Below are positions 11,573 through 23,012 of a stretch of 60,464 nt of DNA, one piece after another (the stretch's first letter is position 1; each line of letters starts with the position of its first letter). The stretch lies in assembly GCA_001931905.2 (NCBI GenBank), contig MSJI02000524.1:1-60464 (forward strand), given 5' to 3'. Both the position numbers and the translations under genes were made by a program. Origin of the DNA: Cladosporium sp. IMV 00045. Lineage: Eukaryota > Ascomycota > Dothideomycetes > Cladosporiales > Cladosporiaceae. The notes under the pieces are model-generated. The model did no database searches, was not told the origin of the DNA, and saw only the letters and a list, made by a program, of their open reading frames with translations.

Positions 11573-12906
11573 AGCGAATGGAATGGCGAGTTTCGCCACG
11601 GAGCATCGGATTGAGAAGCAGAACAGGCTTCCACAAATGTTCACAAATGCTCTTGTGCACGCGACTTCTCCCCCTAGATACTTCGTACGCGGAACGTCTA
11701 TTGGCGACAAGCAAAGGATACGAAGGCAAGATGGCCAGACGCCTGTCAAATAGCAAACAATAATGCTGGGGAAATGAAGCAAACTAATGCTCTTGGTATG
11801 CTAGAAATGCACCGTAGACTGGCGAAGAGAGGACGCGAGTAGGGCCAATCAAGACACAGGCATTTTGCATGCTACTATGTACAAACAAGAAATCTCGCCA
11901 GCGGCAACGAGCGGCGTTGGTGGATCTAGACAAGGCGTGGTGGAATGATGGGTGAAGGAATGGCTCGGAGAGAGAGGAGGACATGAGGTGGGTCTGGTGA
12001 GAGGCGGGTCACGGCACGTGTTGTCCTTCATTGGCGATAGCCGAGCAGGGAAAGGCAAGTTTGGGGGATCTTCAACGTCACGCGCATCATCGTCGGTCGT
12101 CTGGCACTTGTATGTTAATGCAGCTGGCTTAAGCGAGTAAGGCCATCTGATTCAATACATTGATAACTGATAAGGTGACAACGATACCGTACATTCGAAA
12201 ACATCAATTTTGTTGGGGTATTATTTACGACTTCCAATCGTCGACCTCACCTCCAAATATCTTTTATCTCCCACCAAGCTGCATACAGGCATTTGCACAA
12301 GTAATAGAAGTGCTACACCCATGACTCCAACCTCATCAAATCGTTTCGTACGAAAGAAATTTCAAGTGTCAAGAGTTCAAAGCCTCTTCTCAAACAGCTG
12401 GGGCTCCTCGACCTCCCGATAACTTTGCCTGCATTCTCCGCCTTGATCAAAAAATCCGTATGGTACAAACAGGTCATCAGCTCCTCGAAATTTGTCCACC
12501 ATATACTAAGAACGCCATTCACCTTGGTGTGCTTTCTTCGTCATCCCTTCTCGAAACACCACTCGACATGAGTGTTCAGCCAGTCATGTCGTTATCTGGT
12601 GTGAATCCATAGATTCCTTGTTTGAGCGCCTCATCTGTAAGTGGAACCGGGAACACTTCGCGGTGTAAAGTGTGCGGTCGTGTAAATACTGGCTGGTGTG
12701 CGCATCTGAGCCACCGGCGCTCTCGGGGTGTTTCCATCGATGATTGCGTCCTGTTGGGCGTTCACATGATTGTTCAATAGCGGAGAAGACAAATTGACAG
12801 CCGCCTGTTGACTACCACAGGCTATGAATTCCTCATGCCATGTCTCGGAACAAGCTTCTGAGGTGACGGGGACGTCTCCATGGTCCGGCTGAGCAAGCGG
12901 AGAGTT
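11573..12906. other. Intergenic region, promoter of the PhoD gene
   Basis: These 1.3 kb run from the PhoD start to the 3' end of spt20. I see no coding signal. One CACGTG lies about 440 bases upstream of the PhoD start codon. Confidence 0.6.
12015..12020. promoter_or_regulatory. CACGTG box upstream of the PhoD-like gene
   Basis: CACGTG is the core bound by Pho4/NUC-1-type bHLH phosphate regulators and also by Cbf1. Here it reads GCACGTGT, about 443 nt upstream of the PhoD start. It is one of several CACGTG hits in the window, so function is inferred only from the target gene. Confidence 0.35.
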
Positions 12907-15642
12907 CTACTGCATCCCTTGCCCACCGCGTTGCAATGCGTTCGCCATCGCAGCGAATTGTGCCTGCAACGGATCACCTTGACCCTGCCCTTGCTGCTGT
13001 TGCTGGCCGGCGAATTGCTGCATGTTGTTCATGTTCATGGGCATTCCCATGTTGCCGCCCTGATGTTGTTGAGGCTGGCCCATTTGCATCCCCAGTTGAT
13101 TTTGCATGCGGTGCAGCTGCTGCACGTACTGCTCGCTGCCCGCGCCATTGCCGTTGCCTTGTTGCTGCTGTTGCTGTTGACCCTGCTGCATACGAGCCTG
13201 AGCTTGGGCACGGGCTTGTTGTTGCTTCATCTGTTGTTGATGGAGGAGCTGCCTAAGGTGAGGCGGCAGGTCGTTGATGACTTGCTGGGGAATGGTGCCT
13301 CCGTGGCGTTGAGCGATCGCTTGCAACTGCTGATGAGCTTGTCGTTGCTGCTGGGCGAATTGCTGTTGCGCCATCGCTTGCTGCTGCTGGACAGACATGT
13401 TACTGGTGTCTTGCATGTTACCGTGTTGTTGACCTTGCTGTTGTTGGCCGGGATGTGCGTGACCCATTTGGGGAGTCGCCTGCTGGACGCCTACGCCAGG
13501 GCTGCCGGCATTACCGGCCATCTGCTGCTGACGCGTGGCTTGGAACTGTTTCACTTGCGTATTTAGTAGCAGCATACGTTGCTTCTCCTGGTGGGCACGC
13601 CCGTGGTCTCCCATCTGCTGCGCTTGTACATAGTTGTTGTTAATTGCTTGCCTCATCTTGTGGAATGTACTCATTTGCTGGGAGTATTGGATGTCTTGTG
13701 GAGTCAGGTTGGCCCCATTGCTACCTTGACCTTGACCTTGGCCTTGGGGCATGCCTTGACCAGAGTTGAGAGCTCTCTGTGCTTGTAGCATCGCCATTTG
13801 CTCCGGCGTCAGGTTGGGGTTCATTTGGCCGTTGCCCTGCATCATAAGACCGTTGGGCGTGTTTTGAGCCATGCTAACAGCCGGACTGCCTGGCTGCATG
13901 CGTGGGGTCTGTGACATTTGTCTACCAGGCATCGCTTGCGCCATGGACGGTGTATTGGCCATCTGAGGGGTATGGTTGCGGCTTCCTGATGCTTGTTGAC
14001 TGGCGTTTCTCGCCATAGCAACTCCAGGATGCTGCATTTGGGCAGATGCTGGCCGTGGTGGACTGCCAGCTCCGGTATTTGAAGCTTGTTGTGCCATGGG
14101 AAAGCCACCTTGTTGGACCATCGGGCTGGACTGCATCATAGGAGTCTGCGATTGCTGTCGAGGAACAGGGCTGCCTTGCACGCCAGCAACTTGAGGATTT
14201 TGGAAATTGCCTTGCTGCTGATTTTGGATCATGTTGTTTTGGCCAGGGTGGCCATGGTTCTGCATCATATTGGCCTGCTGCTGTTGCTGCATCTGCTGTT
14301 GGCGCATCAGGGTCTCTTGCTGCTGGGCAGCCATCTGCCTCTGCTTGAGCTGCTGTTGCTGAATCATCATCTCGCGTTGCTTTTGCGCTTGCAGAAGCTT
14401 TTGTTGCTGAGCAGCCTGTTCCTCGTACTGTCTCTTCTCCGCAGCCTGGCGGTTCTCTTCTTCCTTCTTTTCGCGCTCAGCCTTCTCGTGGTTCTCGCGG
14501 ACCATCCCGATCGTCTTGAAGCGAGAGAATCCAAGCGAGGCTGCCGCTGACTGATTGTCACTTGTTGCAGCACCAGCAGCTGTACGTGCAGAGGGCTTGA
14601 TACGCTCATCCATGATGAGCATTCTACGCTCAGCCTCTGCAGCCTGGGCGTCGTCGGCCGCCATCTCAGCTGTAGTTCTCTTACGTTCCCTTGGCGAGGG
14701 CGGTTTGCCTGAGTGCAGCGGATGTGCGAGAAGATCCATGATCGCTTGTGCTTCGTCGGCATCCCGCGCAGGTTCAAGGCACAGAGGTGGCTGTGTCGCA
14801 ACGAGCATCTCGGCTTGAATAGAATACAGAGCTTCTTGATCCAGAGCCATTTTGTCTGAGCGATTCCCAGAGCCACCAGTAGTTGAAGACGCTGCCACTC
14901 CATCTTGAGATTCGGGGTCGGTAGAGTCGCCAGCCTTCTTCTTGCTGGTGATGAATTCCAACATTGGAGTGTTTGCGAGGATTTTTAGTTCTTCATGTCT
15001 GGTTTGCTCAGTTGGATGCAAAACGACAGTAGTGATGCGCGGACCCTGCTTCTCCTTTCCGGTGGGATTTTCAGGCGTTGGGTCGTCGGCCTTTTCGTCG
15101 ATCTGCGCCTCAGCCGCCGCCTGAATCTTACTAGGGAATGGGGCATAAGGAGAAGGCGTGATGTGCTGGTTGTAGCCATGCATAGAGAATTTGTCCTTGT
15201 CGGCGCTCTTGTCCCGTGGTCCCTGCTTCTTTCCTTCGGTACCCCGGTGGTTGTGAACTTCAACGATCAAACAGCCGTCGTAGAATTGGACCTTATTGGC
15301 AAGCATTTCACCCAGAATCTCATGAGGGACTGTCTGGTGCCGCATGTGTTGCAAGAAAAAGCGCATAGGCGAGTCGTAAGCAAAGCTGCCATCTTGGTTG
15401 TCAAATCGAAAGTGAGTTGGGTGGAGGTGGATGACAAGTGAGGGCTGTTTGTTCTTGTGCTTGCGCAAGATGTACTGGCTATCGCGAACATAGGGTTCGA
15501 CTAGCTTGCGCTTTTTGGTGGTTTGATCTGAAGGTGCATCGACGGGAGGAGCACTGCGCTTTGTTGCGGAGGGTTTTGGTGGATCGCGACGGCGAGGTTG
15601 CGCTGCGGCCGGCGCTGCGCGCGAGGCCGGAGGGGCGGCCAT
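12907..15642 (-). CDS. spt20: SAGA complex subunit Spt20
   Basis: A structural subunit of the SAGA histone acetyltransferase co-activator, acting in the nucleus. A single exon of 911 residues. Seen: a proline/alanine-rich start, a basic stretch (TTKKRKLVEPYVRDSQYILRK, about residues 40-62) and then the conserved Spt20 domain to about residue 250, with SLVIHLHPTHFRF, FLQHMRHQ and YDGCLIVEVHNHR. After about residue 380 the protein is dominated by Gln, Met, Asn and Gly with many short Q runs, as in fungal Spt20 proteins; such tails contact activators. No intron is needed. The chosen ATG is the first in the frame and is followed by an alanine/proline-rich N-terminus. Spt20 identity rests on the N-terminal domain; the low-complexity tail is not informative. 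Confidence 0.88.
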   Translation of the reverse strand: MAAPPASRAAPAAAQPRRRDPPKPSATKRSAPPVDAPSDQTTKKRKLVEPYVRDSQYILRKHKNKQPSLVIHLHPTHFRFDNQDGSFAYDSPMRFFLQHMRHQTVPHEILGEMLANKVQFYDGCLIVEVHNHRGTEGKKQGPRDKSADKDKFSMHGYNQHITPSPYAPFPSKIQAAAEAQIDEKADDPTPENPTGKEKQGPRITTVVLHPTEQTRHEELKILANTPMLEFITSKKKAGDSTDPESQDGVAASSTTGGSGNRSDKMALDQEALYSIQAEMLVATQPPLCLEPARDADEAQAIMDLLAHPLHSGKPPSPRERKRTTAEMAADDAQAAEAERRMLIMDERIKPSARTAAGAATSDNQSAAASLGFSRFKTIGMVRENHEKAEREKKEEENRQAAEKRQYEEQAAQQQKLLQAQKQREMMIQQQQLKQRQMAAQQQETLMRQQQMQQQQQANMMQNHGHPGQNNMIQNQQQGNFQNPQVAGVQGSPVPRQQSQTPMMQSSPMVQQGGFPMAQQASNTGAGSPPRPASAQMQHPGVAMARNASQQASGSRNHTPQMANTPSMAQAMPGRQMSQTPRMQPGSPAVSMAQNTPNGLMMQGNGQMNPNLTPEQMAMLQAQRALNSGQGMPQGQGQGQGSNGANLTPQDIQYSQQMSTFHKMRQAINNNYVQAQQMGDHGRAHQEKQRMLLLNTQVKQFQATRQQQMAGNAGSPGVGVQQATPQMGHAHPGQQQQGQQHGNMQDTSNMSVQQQQAMAQQQFAQQQRQAHQQLQAIAQRHGGTIPQQVINDLPPHLRQLLHQQQMKQQQARAQAQARMQQGQQQQQQQGNGNGAGSEQYVQQLHRMQNQLGMQMGQPQQHQGGNMGMPMNMNNMQQFAGQQQQQGQGQGDPLQAQFAAMANALQRGGQGMQ

Positions 15643-16359
15643 GGATTGCTGGAATAATAGAAGGTGTGGAGTGATGGAATAGGAGATTTGTGTTGCTCGT
15701 TCCAGCAGTGATTCAAGAGTTCGTTAAGCGAAGGTGTGGTGCTTGCGACGGAAGGTTGGCGCGCATGCTCGTTGAAGCGTGCGGTCGGCTGTGGTAGCGA
15801 ATAGCGTTGTGCACCTGGGTATCAATATGCGCAAGTCGAGGCGCGTCACGATGTCTGTGTTGGCGATGGTGGTGAGGGTGCGAGAGGAATATGGTGTTGG
15901 ATAGGTATTGTGGTGGGGTGGATGTAAGTGAAAGTACAATCGACGTAGGTGATAGCGGGTGTTGTGCTCGGTCGGGGGACGCGGAGAGGTGAGCGCAGCC
16001 AACAGCCTGATCATCGCCGGACCGAACGGGCACAGGCGCTCTCCATATGGAGAAGAGCAGCTCGAGCCTAAAGCAGATTAACGACGTCGAGTGATTACAT
16101 CATTCGATTGAGGGACGACAGGAGAGGATGTTGGCACTGGACGTCGTACTCCTTTCACAATAGCCTTCAGGGTAAAAAGTGTACACGACCACACAATCCT
16201 CATACATTCTTCACATCACAATTCACCCTAGTCAAACGCCAGTCCATTGAGACCACACTTACTCTGCTCACGTGCTCTGTCCCTTGCTTCGTCGCCAACA
16301 ATTATTACCCAAGTCTTTTCTCGAGGAGGCATTGAGTACATATAATCTGAGTGCCCGCC
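15643..16359. other. Divergent promoter region spt20 / kelch gene
   Basis: Roughly 0.7 kb between two start codons. It contains a CACGTG at 16269-16274, about 90 nt before the kelch-gene ATG, and CA/CT-rich leader sequence. No gene seen. Confidence 0.6.
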
Positions 16360-17813
16360 ATGGCTGAAATCGCTGCTGGAGCCTGGGCGGCTGAAGAAGT
16401 CGTCTCCACCGGCGTTCAAGCTGGTGTCGCCGCCTACATGGTTTCCCAACCCACCATGCCTCTGAAAGGGACATTCAGACAGATTGCTACAGCTCCTGAT
16501 GATCATACGAGGTGTGTGACCCCGAGCATGAGACATTGTGCTCGCAGACACTGACCTTGAGAAGGATATCCCTTGCCAGATCCAACCACAGCTTGACCAT
16601 CGTCGGCAACAAAGCTTATATATTCGGTGGCCAGCTCGGCGAAAGCGAACTCGCGACGACAGATATCCATGCTATCTCACTACTCTCTCCAGACGATGCA
16701 GAGAAAGAGGGCGAGCCACAGTACTCCCTTCTCCCTGCGCTTCCAGCCGGCGCAACAAGAGGCGAAGCCTCGGGCGTTCGAGACGATGACTCGGACGGGA
16801 TTCCCACTCCACGAACTCGCCATGCAGCCTGTGCCTTCAACGTCTGCGTAGCTGTCTTCGGCGGCGCTGACGAAAATGGCGAAGCGATTGACGAACAAGG
16901 TCGCATTTGGTTATTCAACACGGCCAAGTCATCGTGGGAATTCATCGGTCCAAAGATAGGCGAGCATGACGTGCCTGAGCCACGCAGTGAGGGAAAGCTC
17001 TTCGAATGCGACAACGATCTCGTTCTTTATGGCGGCTTTAATACATCTGGCGAGCCCCTGAAAGATACCTGGCATTTCTCTTACCCAAAAAAATCGTGGA
17101 CGCGCCTTCCCGATGCCCCTCAAGCCAACACAAACACCTCATTCGCAAACGGCATCCTTTGGCTCCTGGCACTTACCCCCGAAACCAACGGACTCAATGG
17201 CCACATTCATGCTTTGCCCGTCTCTTCAGCCGCCAAAATCGCAAAAGCATCAGCATGGACCACTCAATCATTCCCCACGAACCCCCTGACGCCCTCCCCA
17301 GCGCCCCGCATAGCCGGCGGTCTCCTCCCCGTAACGACTGGCCACGGCCGGCACTACCTTCTCCAATTCTTCGGCCAGTCGCCACCCTCAAAAGCAATCG
17401 AATCGATTCACGTCGCTGCGCCCTCAGAATCCACCAGCACCGGAGAGCAAATCCAAGCCGATTCTAAACCCTCCGAACCAACGCAATACCCCGACCTCTG
17501 GACGCTGCAACTCCCCTCTACAACTCCCGGGCGCAAAGCGTCGTGGTCTGAGACTCTCAAGCCCGCCGCGCTCAAAGACAGCATTCGTTCTGCGTTCAAA
17601 GTCGATACTGGAACCAATGCTTGGGCAGAGGTGGACGTGCAGCCACCAGCGCTGGAGAAGTTAGGAGACGGCCAGGCGGGCAAGGTCCATCCTGGTCCGA
17701 GGGCGCGTTTTGGTTGTGATGTGCTGAAGGATGGGAAGACGGTTATGATTTGGGGTGGTGTTAATGCGAAGGGGGAGAGGGAGGGGGATGGGTGGTTGGT
17801 TGGGCTTGAGTAG
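16360..17813 (+). CDS. Kelch-repeat beta-propeller protein
   Basis: A probable cytosolic kelch-type beta-propeller of unknown role. Exons are 16360-16511 and 16580-17813, 461 residues; the intron is 68 nt and the AG|A codon joins to Arg. Seen: kelch-like blades at HSLTIVGNKAYIFGG, PTPRTRHAACAFNVCVAVFGGADENG, PEPRSEGKLFECDNDLVLYGG, APRIAGGLLPVTTGHGRHYLLQFFG and PGPRARFGCDVLKDGKTVMIWGG, each with the Gly-Gly or Phe-Gly strand end and spaced aromatic residues. There is no F-box, BTB domain, signal peptide or membrane segment. The start was chosen because its exon joins in frame to the first blade. It stands head to head with spt20. Confidence 0.82.
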
Positions 17814-18014
17814 AAGGGATATTGGTCTGCACGCTGTAAGATAGTACGAAGTTGACGGCCATGTTGCGCAATGTACTTGCTTTTGCATAATCGAGGTGAT
17901 TGACAGGAAATTCGGCCAATGGATTCGATATGAGGTTCTGTGATGGCCTTGATAGGAAAAAGACACAGCTCGCCCAAGAAAGAAACAGAAATCGGTTCTA
18001 TCATACACACACAT

Positions 18015-20333
18015 CTACTTCTTCCCACCCTTACGGGGACCCTTACCAACAACAGCCCTCGCATCACTCTTGCTCTTCCTCCACTCATTACCATCCCGCC
18101 TATCATCCCTATCCTGCAACCTCTTCTTCTCCTTATTACTCAACTTGCCCTTCTTCTGCCCATCCTTCTTCGTCTTACTAGCCTCCGGCCCATTAAGCGC
18201 CATCCTTCCACGGTCGCGCGCATTCTCCTTGTCCTGACCGGACTGGAACCAAGTCTTCTTCGGCCTCGAGGCAATCTCATCCTGGTGCTTGACAATATTC
18301 TCGCTGCGGGTGATATCGCGCTCGGTGGCTTGCAGCGCCTTCTCCTCTTTCTCCTCGCGCATGACGGCCTCGACTTCGTCGGCCAGAGCCTCCACGCGCG
18401 CGAAACACGCGTCCGCGTCTTTGGCCTCGATCGTGCGTTGGCGGATGATAGCGCCTTGCGCACGAGCAGCCTTGACGGCGGCCTTCACGACTTTGCGATC
18501 TGGTTCGGCGGCCAGAGTGCACGAGCGACCGGTGCGGCCGGCACGGGCGGTACGGCCGACACGGTGGAGGTAGATTTCGTGGGACTGCGGGGCTTCGTAG
18601 TTGATGACGGAGTCGACGCCCTTGATGTCGAGACCACGGGAGGCGACGTCGGTGGCGAGCAGGAAGCTGGCCGTGCCAGCGCGGAAAGATTCGATGGCCT
18701 GGATACGCTGCTCTTGCGACATGGAACCGTGGAGTTCGGCGGCTTTGAGGCCGCACAGGGCGAAGATGATGCGCACGCGGTGGGCTTCTTTTTTCTGTCG
18801 GAAGAAGATGATGCAGCGCGTGGTGTGGACGTTTTCGCACAGGTTGAGCAGGTAGCCGAGACGCTTTTGTTCGCGGCCAGGGCGCAGGCGAACGAATTCT
18901 TGCACGAGACCTTCGACGGTGGACTTTTGGCTGTCGACCATGAGGCGGACGGGGCGTTGGAGGCCGACGCGGATGAGGTCGTCGACCTTGCTGGTCATCG
19001 TGGCGGAGAACAGCATTGTCTGGCGGGACTTCGGTAGGGTGCTGAGAATCTCGTTCAGCTCGTCGGAGAAACCCTCTTCGAGCATACGATCGGCTTCGTC
19101 GAGAACCATGATTTCGATCGTGTCCACGGCGAAGGCAGAGGAGTTGCGCATGAAGTCGATGAAACGACCAGGAGTGGCAATGACAATGTCAGGGCGCTTC
19201 TTAAGTTCCTTCTCTTGCTCGCGCGAGTTGAGACCACCAATTGCTTGTCCAAAGGTGATGTCTGTGAAAGCGGCGAGCTTCTTCGCCACGTTGAAACACT
19301 GCAGCGCCAGTTCACGAGTAGGCATAAGAATAGCGACACGCGTAGTTGCGACCTTCTTGGGGCGGTACAGCAGACGCTCCAGAATGGGAATCAAGAAGGC
19401 GCCCGTTTTACCGGAACCAGTTTGTGCACCTCCAACAACATCTTTTCCGAGCAATGCAACAGGAATGGTCTTCGCTTGAATGGGTGTCGGACTGCCGAAG
19501 CCGATCGATGAGAGACCCTTCAAGATTGGTCTTGAGAGTGCCATTGAGTGGAATGCAGCGTCCGTTTTCGATGTAGGACCCTTCTCGCCCTCCATGTTGG
19601 ATTCAGGCGCGAAGAAAGCATTTCGCTTCGCAACCTCAGCTGGATCTTCCCTCTCCTCTTGGTCGTCATCCGAGCCTTGATCATCCGGATGCGCCACTGG
19701 TGCCGCAACATCTTCCTCTTCCTCTTCCTCTTCCTCATCATCTTCACCCTCACCAGAGCCTTCCTCCTCGCTCTCGCCATCTTCATTGTCCTCATCTTCC
19801 TCGTCCTCACCAGTAGCGCCCATTCCAAAACCATCACCCGCAAGCATCTCGTGATCTTCGTCGTCATCTTCTTGCAGTTCTTCCTCTTCCTCGCTGTCAC
19901 TCGGTCCTTCTTGTTGCTCGGGCTCGTCTACCTTTCTCCTCTTTCCCTGCCTTCTCGCAACAATCGCATCGACATCAACGAGAGGACCACCATGCTTGCT
20001 CGTGGCGGCAGCACTTTGGTGTTGTTGTGCACCGGCGCCCAGTCCCCATGCATCAAACTCTCTCATGCCCTCAGCGCCGGGGTCCTCAATCTCGAAATCA
20101 AAATCAGATGCGACGCCATCGTCCTCATCGTCGCCTTCGCCAGATCTTTTGCGCTTTTGAGCGTTGCTGTCCGGCTGTGCGTTGGCCTTTGATTTTTTGT
20201 TCTTTCCTTTCTTGGTTTTTGCGGCCGGCGCTTCTTCTTCGATTTCTTCGGGGTAGTCCTCCTCGTCAGGAATGTTCTCGTCGTCAGAGAGAGTCAAGAC
20301 GAAATCGTCGTCTTTTTTACTATAAGGTGCCAT
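18015..20333 (-). CDS. drs1: DEAD-box ATP-dependent RNA helicase Drs1
   Basis: A nucleolar RNA helicase for 60S ribosomal subunit assembly. A single exon of 772 residues. Seen: a highly acidic region (about residues 145-235); Q motif around 261-290 ([19 protein letters not shown]...PTPIQ); motif I AQTGSGKT (303-310); PTREL (338-342); TPGR (387-390); DEAD (412-415); SAT (443-445); then the helicase C-terminal motifs, with [11 protein letters not shown] and [13 protein letters not shown]; and a lysine/arginine-rich tail. The acidic N-terminus followed by this core is typical of Drs1. An upstream in-frame extension to 20381 starts in a non-conserved stretch; [11 protein letters not shown] at 20333 is the better start. 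Its 3' end is only 200 nt from that of the convergent kelch gene. Confidence 0.92.
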   Translation of the reverse strand: MAPYSKKDDDFVLTLSDDENIPDEEDYPEEIEEEAPAAKTKKGKNKKSKANAQPDSNAQKRKRSGEGDDEDDGVASDFDFEIEDPGAEGMREFDAWGLGAGAQQHQSAAATSKHGGPLVDVDAIVARRQGKRRKVDEPEQQEGPSDSEEEEELQEDDDEDHEMLAGDGFGMGATGEDEEDEDNEDGESEEEGSGEGEDDEEEEEEEEDVAAPVAHPDDQGSDDDQEEREDPAEVAKRNAFFAPESNMEGEKGPTSKTDAAFHSMALSRPILKGLSSIGFGSPTPIQAKTIPVALLGKDVVGGAQTGSGKTGAFLIPILERLLYRPKKVATTRVAILMPTRELALQCFNVAKKLAAFTDITFGQAIGGLNSREQEKELKKRPDIVIATPGRFIDFMRNSSAFAVDTIEIMVLDEADRMLEEGFSDELNEILSTLPKSRQTMLFSATMTSKVDDLIRVGLQRPVRLMVDSQKSTVEGLVQEFVRLRPGREQKRLGYLLNLCENVHTTRCIIFFRQKKEAHRVRIIFALCGLKAAELHGSMSQEQRIQAIESFRAGTASFLLATDVASRGLDIKGVDSVINYEAPQSHEIYLHRVGRTARAGRTGRSCTLAAEPDRKVVKAAVKAARAQGAIIRQRTIEAKDADACFARVEALADEVEAVMREEKEEKALQATERDITRSENIVKHQDEIASRPKKTWFQSGQDKENARDRGRMALNGPEASKTKKDGQKKGKLSNKEKKRLQDRDDRRDGNEWRKSKSDARAVVGKGPRKGGKK

Positions 20334-20964
20334 TTTCGCGTCGAGTATGCACTTTAAAGCAAAGTGTTGGATAATGCGCAACTACACACTCGTCTCAAAG
20401 TCCAAAGCCAGCCCGCGCTGGAACTTTTTCTCGAGCCGAGCTTCTGCGTTTGGAGCAAGCATGCGCCGGGCGGCAGGCACGAGCCGAACAGCCGCCCAGA
20501 AGCTTGATCTGATCCTCTTGAGCTTACGAGGCCGATCGAGCCGACAACGCTTTTTTCTGTACACTTCGACAAACCTGAAGGCATGTGCGCGACGTCATTC
20601 TGCACGTCGAAGTAGTCCAAAAAGAATCACAGCGATGACGGTTCGCGAATTTGCTCAGCCGAGAGTACCGATCTGTAAAAGACTCACACGAACACTGCCC
20701 TAATGGGAACCAAAGGCGCGGTGATGTATGTCTTCAGAATCTGGAGACCCTCAACGTACCGTGCACACGCCGTGATCCATCACCGAGACCCAGGCTAAAC
20801 TCTTTCCCTACGCACTGAAAATGATTCACCCTCAACGGCGACGGCGGCAGTCTCTCCTTCTGGCAAGATGCTGCCATTGAGTGCCTAAGAATTCTTCCTT
20901 CATGTCCTCTGCCATCCCATACCCCCCAGGACCTCACAAGTCTCTTCTTCCCTTCGCTTGACGT

Positions 20965-20980
20965 GGATAAGCCTTTACCA
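20965..20980. promoter_or_regulatory. QA-1F/QutA-like activator site (imperfect)
   Basis: GGATAAGCCTTTACCA matches 13 of 16 positions of the quinate-activator consensus GGRTAARYRYTTATCC as I recall it. It lies 344 nt before the start of the quinate-permease-like gene and about 80 nt before its candidate 5'-UTR splice donor. Confidence 0.4.
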
Positions 20981-21043
20981 CGCCAAGTATCACCGTTCGT
21001 GTCTTTCTGTGGAATCGAGTCAACGCCCTACCACCTACCTCAG

Positions 21044-21298
21044 GTAAGTCCTCAACCAACGCAACGGTGGACCACCCGGGACGTGGAGGTTGCAGCCATC
21101 ATTTTCCGGAGAACCCGCATGCCATTGCCCGTGGGGTCTTGCGCCTAGCAATTACAGACCTTGTGTGTTTTCTTATTCATGCTTACTTGACCCCAAGGCC
21201 CCCCTTCCCGCAGCCACAAGCTTACCTTTTTTACGCTTGAGTTGCATGGACTTGACAAGCATCTTCTTCCTGGTTTCCTTGTTTGTTTGATTTTGCAG
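21044..21298 (+). other. Candidate 5'-UTR intron of the MFS transporter gene
   Basis: CAG|GTAAGT at 21044 and a TTTTGCAG acceptor ending at 21298 frame 255 nt directly upstream of the transporter ATG at 21309. The sites are strong, but transcription is not shown. Confidence 0.4.
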
Positions 21299-21308
21299 AT
21301 TTGCCAGG

Positions 21309-23012
21309 ATGGGAATTCTATCGAAAATTGAAGACAGGCCCACGCCGCCTCAGGTCTACAATTGGCGTGTATACCTGTCCGCCACGGTGGCTTCGTTTGC
21401 ATCATGCATGATCGGATACACAACATCGTTCATTGGAACGACCGTGGCTCTGGACTCTTTCGGGAACGAATTCGGTTTCAACGACATGAGCGAGTCACAA
21501 TCGACCTTAATCAAGGCCAACGTCGTCTCTCTGTTTCAGGCCGGTGCCTTCTTCGGTTCGCCAATGGCGTACGCGACATGCCACTACCTTGGAAGAGTAA
21601 AAAGTCTCTGGATCACCGCTAGCATATTCATTCTGGGTGCTGCGCTCACGTTTGCATCTATCAATGGGGAGCTGGGACCTCTTTACGCTGGAAGAGTTAT
21701 CTGTGGTCTTGGTGTTGGAGGATGCACCATGGTGGTGAGTTCTGGAAAAAACCTTCAACAATATGCCCGATATGTCGTCTAACGTCAATCCTCAGGTACC
21801 CATCTATCTAGCAGAAATTGCTCCTCCAGCCATTCGTGGTCGACTTGTCGGAACATATGAGCTCGGTTGGCAAATCGGCGGCATGGTCGGCTTTTGGATC
21901 AACTATGGCATGATCAACACATTGCCTGAGAGCCGAAACCAATGGCTGATTCCGTTTGCCATTCAATTGGTCCCGGCTGGCATTCTTCTTATCGGAAGTC
22001 TGTTTCTGAAAGAGACGCCTCGATGGCTGTTTACGAAGGGTCGCGTCGAACAAGCGATTGCAAATCTCTGCTGGATCCGAAACTTGAACCCCGACGACAC
22101 ATACATCGTCGAAGAGATCACCATGATGGAGCAACAGATCCACGACCTCCCCAGAGGATTCCTTCAGCCTATCAAAGAGGCTTTCGAGGACAGCAAGACG
22201 CGCTGGCGACTGTTCTTGGGCCACTCGCTTTTCATCTTGCAGAACTTTGCTGGTGTCAATGCTATCGTGAGTGCTCTTCCGCTATTTTCCAAAATGCTCC
22301 ATCGCCAAGCTGACATTCGATGTAGAACTACTACTCTCCTGACATCTTCAGATCCGTCGGCATCACCAGCCAAGATACAATCTACCTGACGACCGGACTC
22401 TTCGGCGTCGTCAAAACCGTCGTAACGATCTTCTGGCTAACGATCCTGATCGACAAATGGGGCCGTCGCCAGCTGCTGCTCTGGGGCGCCGTCGGCGGTT
22501 CCATAACCATGTTCATCATCGGCGCTCTGGTCACGGCTCGAGTGCAATCAGACACGCCATCAACAACCTCCCTCGGCCCATCCGGCATCGCCACAGTCTT
22601 CATCGTCTACCTCTGGACGGCTATCTACGTCAACTCCTGGAACGGCACACCATGGGTGATTAACGCCGAGTTCTTCAACCAGCGCACGCGCAACGTGGGC
22701 CAGCTGTTCGCTTCGATGGCGAACTGGCTGTGGACGTTCATTATCGCGCGCATCACGCCCAACATGATCTACGGCATGAACGAGTTTGGCATTTTCTACC
22801 TCTTCGGCGCCGTGACCATTTGCGGCTTTGCGTTTGTCTGGTTCTTCATTCCGGAGACAAAGTCTGTGCCGCTTGATAAGATGGATCGTTTGTTTGAGAT
22901 TCGTCCCGTTCGCAAGGCGCAGAAGCAGGTTATGGAGGAGTCGCAGAACGAGACGATTGATCGTGATGAGATGGTGGGCAAACTTGGTGACAAGGGCGAG
23001 CATGTAAGTTAG
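21309..23012 (+). CDS. MFS sugar-family transporter, quinate-permease-like
   Basis: A plasma-membrane proton symporter of the sugar porter family, probably for quinate or a related polyol or sugar acid. Exons are 21309-21734, 21796-22266 and 22326-23012, 527 residues. Seen: EDRPTPPQVYNWRVY at the N-terminus as in fungal quinate permeases; GRVKS (95-99); PIYLAEIAPPAIRGR (144-158); ELGWQIGGMVGFWINYG; ETPRWLF (215-221); NYYSPDIFRSVGI after the second junction; WNGTPWVINAE; and PETKS...MDRLF near the end. About 12 hydrophobic segments can be counted. The introns are 61 and 59 nt. Quinate specificity is inferred from resemblance to QutD/Qa-y and from a QA-1F-like upstream site. No other quinate-pathway gene lies in the window. 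Confidence 0.87.

Larger units (their letters stand above)
20334..21308. other. Divergent promoter region drs1 / MFS transporter
   Basis: Nearly 1 kb between two start codons. It holds a QA-1F-like palindrome (20965-20980) and a candidate 5'-UTR intron for the transporter (GTAAGT at 21044 to TTGCAG at 21298). The ORF at 20347-20703 is not convincing. Confidence 0.55.

Noticed and set aside
17940..19037. 365-codon plus-strand ORF opposite drs1
   Set aside because: It is the antisense shadow of the DEAD-box core. Its composition is repetitive and has no domain.
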